Assembly (NCBI GenBank): GCA_037447655.1
Contig: JBBHKE010001197.1
Span: 171,501 to 235,500 of the forward strand
DNA length: 64,000 bases
Reading direction: 5' to 3'
DNA from: Zygnema cylindricum
Taxonomy: Eukaryota > Streptophyta > Zygnematophyceae > Zygnematales > Zygnemataceae
The translations under genes and the position numbers were made by a program. Positions 58,001 to 64,000 of the stretch are shown here, in pieces. The notes beneath the pieces were generated by a model. That model saw nothing but the letters and a program-made list of their open reading frames with translations. It was not told the origin of the DNA and made no database searches. Position 1 is the stretch's first letter; every line of letters begins with the position of its first letter.

Positions 58001-59745
58001 CAACTTTAAAAGTATATGGAACCAAGAAAAGAGCACTTAGTATGCAAGTTGCTTAAATCTTTGTACGGCCTAAAAAAGCCCCCCAGACAGTGGAATCTAA
58101 AGCTTGATGAATTATTGACTAGCCTACGATTTCAAAGGATAAGTTTTGATCACTCTGTCTACGTTCTAAAAGGTGAAAATTGTTGGAATTCAAGTATTTT
58201 CTAGGTCTAGAGATTGCAAAATAAAAATCAAATAGTAGTATTAACAGCATGCCTCTAACTCCTCACTCAAGTCCCCACACTTGTCGCAGTCATTGAAGAC
58301 TGGAGGAGGAGTTAGCCATGGCTGCCTGTGCTGTCTACAGTAAGACACGCAGTTGTTTCATTAGGTTTTCTAAAAGTTAGATACACAGAACCAGGATTCG
58401 ATTCTGGTACCTACGAGGAATCAAACCCGCAGTAACTGGTAACCCTATCCTAATAGTCTAGGTTATGGGATAGATAATATTGTGTATGATATTTATATTA
58501 ATAGTTACAATTAGACTAATTCATTTAACAAGAACTATATACATAATGCATAGAAACAGTTTTGTAAAGTACGACGTACGGTACGGCTAGGAAATAAATA
58601 CCGCGCATTTTGTTTGACGTCGAATAGAATACCGCGCAAGTATTGATGACGGCCACGATTGAATTCCAATTTCGATCAGACGGCCGCGAAGGATGACGAG
58701 ATCGCGGAGTACGATTTTGGCGGTTTGCGATCACCGCCACATCGAGTGACACGTGGCAAAGCTACACTAGATTGCGGCAACTCCGGGAATTTCGGAAACT
58801 AATCCAGATATGACATGTGTCAACCTTTTGGCCATGTCATACTATGGTTGTACAGAAAGTACACCGGCACCTGTAATTTTCTATACGACACAGTATTTTA
58901 ATTGGTGCCGTACTTCAGTAGATATAGTTTTAGAGGGAGATAGGACTTAGAAAAATTTGGCAGATAGGACCCTCTCTCCGAGAGAGCACCTTGTATAAAT
59001 GGCTAACTTTAGGCAGCCATAACTATCAATTTAATTGACCATTTTCAGTGATTCTTTTTGCTGCGAACTAAGGGGAGTCCAGGCTACATAGGGAAGTAGT
59101 CGGTTAGTGTTTTTGTCTGCCATGGTGGCTGCATTTCTAAGGGAAAGTCAAAGTGGGTTAATGTGTCCAAATCTCATATTCTAACTTTGCATTCTGTGGT
59201 GGAACTGAGCACACAGAAAGTGTTATTTCATAGGGGTGAATCTATATTGGGGTTCTGACTGTTAAGGGGTCAGTCACTTGTGTTTATATGAACTTGGAGT
59301 CGGCACTATCTAGATTAGCTTCTTTTAGATCTGCATACTCTGAGGGCCAATGGAGGTCTCAGAGTTTCAAAAATAGGATAGTGTATGTAGCAGTATATGT
59401 AAATGATTGGCTATTAATTAGCAAATCAATGGCTGAAATTAACAAAATCAAAACTGCTCTAAACTCACAGTTCAAGTTGAAAGACCTCGGTGAGGCAAAA
59501 TATATTTTGGGTATCGAGGTAGAGAGGGACAAAAATAAGAAAATAATAAAATTGACTCAAAAAGAGGCTATTGGAAACATGTTAGATGAGTATGGAATTC
59601 GGGGGGCAAAAGGATGTTTAACTCCAATTGAGTTTCGGCACAAGTTACAAGGAGAAGAGACAGAACCAAGTGTCATTGTTAGCGAGTATTTAGAGTCAGG
59701 GGAGAATGATCCTATGACAATAATACCTTATAGACAGATAGTGGG
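55038..59745 (+). pseudogene. copia D3 gag-pol, interrupted by a solo LTR and by H3
   Basis: Gag starts at ATG 55038 (Thr/Ala/Pro-rich, as in D1/D2). Gag core follows at 55390-55740. A zinc knuckle near 55777-55830 (FFC..GHGYKFC) is preceded by a run of eight T. Protease WIMDTGASTHICW is at 56030-56070. Pre-integrase CDVCALGK lies near 56545. Integrase runs to 57120 with a stop at 56747 and others. RT is at 57720-58180 and 59375-59745. A TAG (57998-58000) breaks RT. The active-site motif near 59395 reads YVND, not YVDD. The solo LTR 58181-59369 splits RT, and H3 enters at 59746. Confidence 0.85.
58181..59369 (+). repeat. solo family-H LTR in the RT of D3
   Basis: TGTTGGAATTCAAG to AGAGTTTCA, 1,189 bases, flanked by a perfect 5-base duplication AAAAT (58176-58180, 59370-59374). 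D3 RT resumes in phase after it. It has a B-box-like GGATTCGATTC (58394-58404), a G-box TGACACGTGGC (58747-58757) and TATAAA (58994-58999). Solo LTRs arise by recombination between the two LTRs of one element. Confidence 0.9.
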
Positions 59746-60786
59746 TGTTGAAATAAGTAGTTTTTAGTATATTTTCTAGGTCTAAATTTATTAGAAAGAA
59801 AATGTAGGCAACCTGCCTCTATCTCTTCTCTCTCTCTCGCCCCCATACTTGTTGTAGTCACTGAAGGAGAGAGAGAGAGAGCAATGGAGCCATGGCTGCC
59901 TCAACTCCATAGGAAGGACTAAAGAGTGGCTTAAGCCACTCTCAACAAAAGGTTGAGTCCGGCAGGACTCGAACCCCCGACCGGCAGAGCGCGGCGTAGC
60001 CGTTAGCTCTAACCAGTCTGTCGTAGAAGTCCGTTAGGAGATATAGGGTTTCATTACTATTTAAACTATTGTAATGTACTAGATTCATTTAACTGAAACC
60101 CTTAACGCCACACATAGATACAGTTCTATAAATTACGAAGTACTGTACTTGTTTGAAATGGATATCGCGCATTTTGTTTCGACAGCGAAACAAATATCGC
60201 GCAAGTATTTATTACGGCCGAGATTGAATTTCGCGTCAAATCTAACGGCGCACATCATCGCCGAAATCTCGGAATGGTCATTTTGGCATTTAGTGACGTG
60301 GCATGACCTGGCGCCACGTGGGAAGACATCATTCGGTCGGGGAATTCCGAGGAGCGTACGGACGAGTGGAAAGTGGACACGCGTCCACTTAATGGCCTTG
60401 TCGTACAGAGGCCGTACAGAAAGTACATCGGGAGTAGTACTTTCTAGTACTATACAGTTTTGTGATTGGTTCATACAAGCAGTAGATAGGAGCTGTGAGA
60501 GGGAATTAGGAAAAACTAGGACTTAAGAAAATTAAGGTCGATAGTCCTCTCTCTGTGAGAGTTTGTATAAATTGGCATCTTTGCCACCCTATAACTTATC
60601 GGCTGGTTGGCCGTTTTCAATGATTCTTTTTGCAACGGACTCACGGGAGTTGAAGCAGCACAAGGGTGCAGTCCAATTGTCAATTTGCCTTCTAGGGCAA
60701 AAGTGGTCGTGGCTTAAAGTGGGTTAGTTAAACACTATCTAGAGGCTTCCTGTATTCTGTAGTCCAATAGAGGACACACAATTGCA
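59746..60786 (+). repeat. 5' LTR of copia H3
   Basis: TGTTGAAATAAG to CAATTGCA, 1,041 bases, adjoining the half-tRNA primer site. It holds the clearest tRNA-like block (59960-60025), a long palindrome (60165-60202), G-box GCGCCACGTG (60311-60320) and TATAAA (60566-60571). The preceding pentamer is GTGGG; its duplicate would lie beyond the window. Confidence 0.9.
59960..60025 (-). other. antisense tRNA-like (Pol III promoter-like) module in the H3 LTR
   Basis: On the minus strand GACTGGTTAGAGC (60020-60008), much like a tRNA D-arm/A box, is followed about 30 bases later by GGTTCGAGTCC (59977-59967), a perfect B box. No proper acceptor stem can be formed, so it is not a tRNA gene. Related, weaker blocks occur at the same place and orientation in the other family-H LTRs. 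Confidence 0.65.
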
Positions 60787-60798
60787 GGTTATGGGCCC
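60787..60798 (+). other. half-tRNA primer-binding site of H3, overlapping the gag start
   Basis: GGTTATGGGCCC directly after the LTR. ATG 60791-60793 inside it opens gag. Confidence 0.9.
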
Positions 60799-61903
60799 AC
60801 CCTCTAGGGTGCCCACCTTCAATGGATCTAGGTTCATCTATTGGGAAGCCATGATGATGGGAGCTTTGTGTGAAAAACGATACAGGGGTATCGTCAGTGG
60901 ACAAGTGAAACGTCCACCTTCGAGAACTCCACCAGGATTTGGGGGAGTAAGGTTTTCTACTACAACGGCTGCCTCAACGGAGGAGGCAAATGATGGGGAC
61001 AGCAGTGTGTCCGAAACGGAAAAAGGGAAGGAGACACCCCTCACTCTTATTGCCATAGTATCGGGAGCGGCGACCGTGAAGACCGTGGAGAACGATACTC
61101 AAATGTGGGAGGATGTAAACATGGCTGCCAAGAACTTCATTCTGAGGCACCTCACTCAAGGTTTGGCCACTGCTCATTTTCACATTTACAAGGCGGAGGA
61201 GTTGTGGGAGAGTTTAGTGGAGATTTATAGAGTCGGAACTATTCAGGAGCTCCAGTTGGCCGAGCAAAAGCTATTGAGTTACACTTACAAAGGAGGAAAG
61301 ATGTTAGATTACTTTAATGATCTTTCTTGTTTGTATATGGAAATGGAAAGTGCCGGGTGGACAGGTACAATGAAAATGAAAGTTAACACCCTTATCATGA
61401 AATTACCAGATGAGTTCTAAAACATAGTGTACCGAGTACAGTGAATGCCTGATAGTTCATGGAAATGGAACACAGTAGTGTGGATGATACTTGTGTAGGA
61501 AAACACAATGGAGATTAGGAGAGGAGGAAAAAACATTCAAGCTCTAGCAACAGGAGGGGATCGATGGGGGAAGGACCCGAAGAAACCTTATACAGGGGAA
61601 AGAGATCTGTCTTGGGGACACAGGCCCCCAAAGGGTCTTTGTCATTATTCCAAAAAGCCGGGACACTTTATGGCAGATTGTGTCAAGCTATCAGAGCTGA
61701 GGCTCCAAGAGAACCGTGGAGGAGGTTCTTCCGGAGGGAAGAAAAAGGCACTTGTGGTTACAAAAGTGTTAGGAAACACCGAGGATGAGTCATCTGAGGA
61801 GGATGGGGAGCTTCTTCTTGACGAGAGTCTGGAGGAGAAGGAGATCCCTCGGAGGCAAAAGTGTGCCCTTGGAGCAATTCGGGAAGCTCCACAAGAAGGA
61901 TAG
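60791..61903 (+). pseudogene. copia H3 gag
   Basis: MGPPSRVPTFNGSRFIYWEAMM start. The copia gag core (AAKNFILRHLTQGLA, 61120-61165) is followed by stops at 61418-61420 and 61496-61498. The zinc knuckle near 61640-61680 reads CHYSKKPGHFMADC, the second Cys replaced by Ser. An acidic segment (EDESSEEDGELLL) follows. The frame closes with TAG 61901-61903 immediately before protease, the same place as in H2. Confidence 0.85.
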
Positions 61904-64000
61904 ATCATCGACTCAAGTGCATCCATGCATATGTGTCGTGATAAAGAACTCTTCACTAAGCTAAGAAAGATTCCTACTGTAGAGATAGAGTATGGGGATG
62001 GGAGAGTGGTTACTATAGATCTAGTGGGATCTGTAGATCTGAAAGTCTTAGTGGAGGGTAAGACTTCTATACTAACATTCTCAGATGTACTTTACATTCC
62101 TCAGGTGAGTAAAAATCTTGTCTCTACGTCTGTGTTAGATGACAAAGAGTTTGATACTTTCACAAGAAAGGGAGTCTTTACAGCTAAGTATGGGAATGAA
62201 GTTTACTTCACAGCAGATAAGGGTAGCCAAGGAATGTTTAGGCTTAACCTGAGTAATGAAAAGAAGAATGCTTATTATGTTGGTGTTCCTAAGGTGATGA
62301 TTTGGCATAAGCGGTTGGGGCATGTGCATTTTGATAGGTTGAGGGAAATGAAAAAGCTTGGGGTAGTAGATGGCATTCAATTTGAGGATAATGAAATGAT
62401 GGATGATTGTAGTGGTTGTGCTCAAGGTAAGGCTCACAGACTTCCTTTTCCTAAAGCCGCCACATATAGAGGTGAGAAAGTGTTAGATTTGGTCCACACA
62501 GATATTTGGGGACCTGCAAAAGTACCTTCGATTGGAGGAAAGAGGTTTATGATGACAATAACTGATGACTGGTCTAGATACTCTAGAGTCTACTTTCTGA
62601 AAAATAAGTCTGAAGCATTAACTTACTTCAAAGAATATAAAGCTTGGAGTGAGAAGTTGCATGAAACCCCCATTAAGAGGATAAGGAGTGATAATGGGGG
62701 GGAATATACCACTAACGAGTTTGAGGAATATCTGAGAGATGAGGGAGTGTAACACCAGAAAACCGTTCCATATAACTCGAAACAAAATGGGGTAGCTGAG
62801 AGATTGAATCGAACACTAGAAGATAGTGTGCGCAGTATGTTGACAGACAAGAAAATAGGAAAGAGATTTTGGGCAGAAGCAATCAACTGTGCCAACTACA
62901 TTAAGAACAGAGTCCTTACCTTAGCTGTAAAGGGAATGAGACCTTATGAGAGATGGGTTGGAAGGAAACCAGATATCTCACACCTTAAAGTATTTGGTAG
63001 CCAAGTTTACAGTCTTGACACGGATAGGAAAAACTGGAAACTAGATGCTAAGGGAAAACCTGGATACTTTGTGGGATATGATGAGGATGTTAAGGGATAT
63101 AGAGTCTATGACTTAGCAAAGAAAGATATCATTCTAGTCAAACACTTAGTTGTCATGGATGAAGGGAAGTCATTTGACCCCTTCAAATATACAAAGAAGA
63201 TAAGGATCAGATTTGAGTCCGAAAGTGAGGAGAACTCAGTCGTTCCCGAAAAAGACATGAGTGAAACTGTGATTACAGATTCAGGGGAGATCGAAGATAC
63301 AGGAGACTCACCGGAAACCTCACATACTCCTATGGACTTCGAGGAGATAGAAGAAGCGGGACAAGATACGGTTTTTATGGACAGGGGAGCCGATGAGAGA
63401 GTGAGAAGAAATCCAAGACTTCCATCCATTCCAGCTTCGGAGTTTGAGGGAGGAAGGAGGAGCAGCAAAAGGATACAAGAAAAACAAGCTGCCCATAAGG
63501 TAACTAAGCAATCTCACCCAGATGAGCCTCAGTCTTACTTAGAGGCAGTGAATAATTCAGAGAAAGAAAGATGGATTAGAGCCATAAATGATGAGATGGC
63601 TTCTATCATGGAAGCAAATACTTGGGAACTAGCGGATTGCCCTCCAGACAGAAAACCTGTTGGATGTAAATGGGTATTTAAACTAAAATTGAACCCAGAT
63701 AATACAATTGAGAGGTATAAGGCTTGATTGGTAGCGAAGGGGTTCACCCAAAAAGAGGGAATTGACTATAAGGAAACCTTTGCTCCTGTTGTTTGGTTCC
63801 CATCGGTAAGGATTCTCCTTAGTCTGGCAGCAGCGGAAGACATGGAAATACACCAGATGGACATTAAGACTGCTTTTCTTAATGGTGAGTTAGAGGAAGA
63901 AATTTTTATGAGGCAACCCGAGGGGTTTGTGGAAGAAGGAGAAGAGAGCAAAGTCTGCAGGCTCATAAAGTCCTTATATCGACTGAAACAGGCTCCCCGA
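61904..64000 (+). pseudogene. copia H3 protease, integrase and RT start (runs off the window)
   Basis: The protease motif reads IIDSSASMHMC, so the Gly of the DSG/DTG active site is Ser. Pre-integrase HKRLGHV and CSGCAQGKAH lie at 62300-62440. Integrase has RSDNGGEYTTNEF (62685-62720) and QNGVAERLNRTL (62785-62820), with a TAA at 62750-62752 between them. The linker is acidic and Ser/Glu-rich (63200-63400). RT starts with KWVFKLKLNPDNT near 63668, has TGA at 63724-63726, and continues to the window end with QMDIKTAFLNGELEEEIFM (63853-63910). Both stops fit single C-to-T changes. Confidence 0.85.

Noticed and set aside
59940-60030. A genuine tRNA gene on the minus strand
   Set aside because: A and B boxes are good but no acceptor stem forms, and the segment sits at a fixed place inside an LTR.

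Overview
This is a repeat-rich stretch of a nuclear genome from the green plant lineage. The evidence is one multi-exon leucine-rich-repeat receptor-like kinase (LRR-RLK) gene with plant-type 72-base single-LRR exons, set among nested Ty1/copia LTR retrotransposons. The species cannot be named from the sequence. There are no rRNA genes, intact tRNA genes, CRISPR arrays or bacterial operons.

Layout. 1-2648: 5'-truncated copia element A (+). About 3190-5553: a very decayed antisense copia, H0 (-). 5554-11324: gene-free DNA with polypyrimidine tracts, two fields of degenerate short repeats and a terminal-inverted-repeat element. 11325-22027: old copia H1 (+), split by a family-D copia (14618-20753, -) and cut short by an antisense LTR. 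22028-24530: unassigned DNA and a pyrimidine-rich leader. 24531-41794: the LRR-RLK gene (+), about 16 exons, carrying a young antisense copia, H2 (28218-34661), in an intron. 43903-49923: complete copia C (+) with 570-base LTRs and a CCTGC target duplication. About 51640-53230: relic of a non-LTR reverse transcriptase (+). 53488-64000: antisense LTR, then family-D copia D3 (+), hit by a solo LTR (58181-59369, AAAAT duplication) and by copia H3 (59746 to beyond the window).

The copia elements form three groups. Family T (A, C) is expected to prime from the 3' end of initiator tRNA-Met; C shows that site. Family H (H0-H3) has a primer-binding site matching the anticodon region of the same tRNA (half-tRNA priming, as in Drosophila copia). 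Family D (D1, D2, D3) has no primer site I could identify.

The most unusual signals are regulatory. Both family-T elements carry an in-frame stop at the same place between integrase and reverse transcriptase, in the context TTA-TAR-CAA-TTA, the tobamovirus-type readthrough signal. In family H the apparent gag start codon lies inside the primer-binding site, so the primer's anticodon would pair with it. H2 and H3 share an in-frame TAG at the gag/protease boundary. Family-H LTRs carry an antisense tRNA-like module and a palindrome kept despite sequence change. The RLK keeps all kinase catalytic motifs but has an in-frame stop in one LRR exon and a GT-to-CT splice donor in the next.
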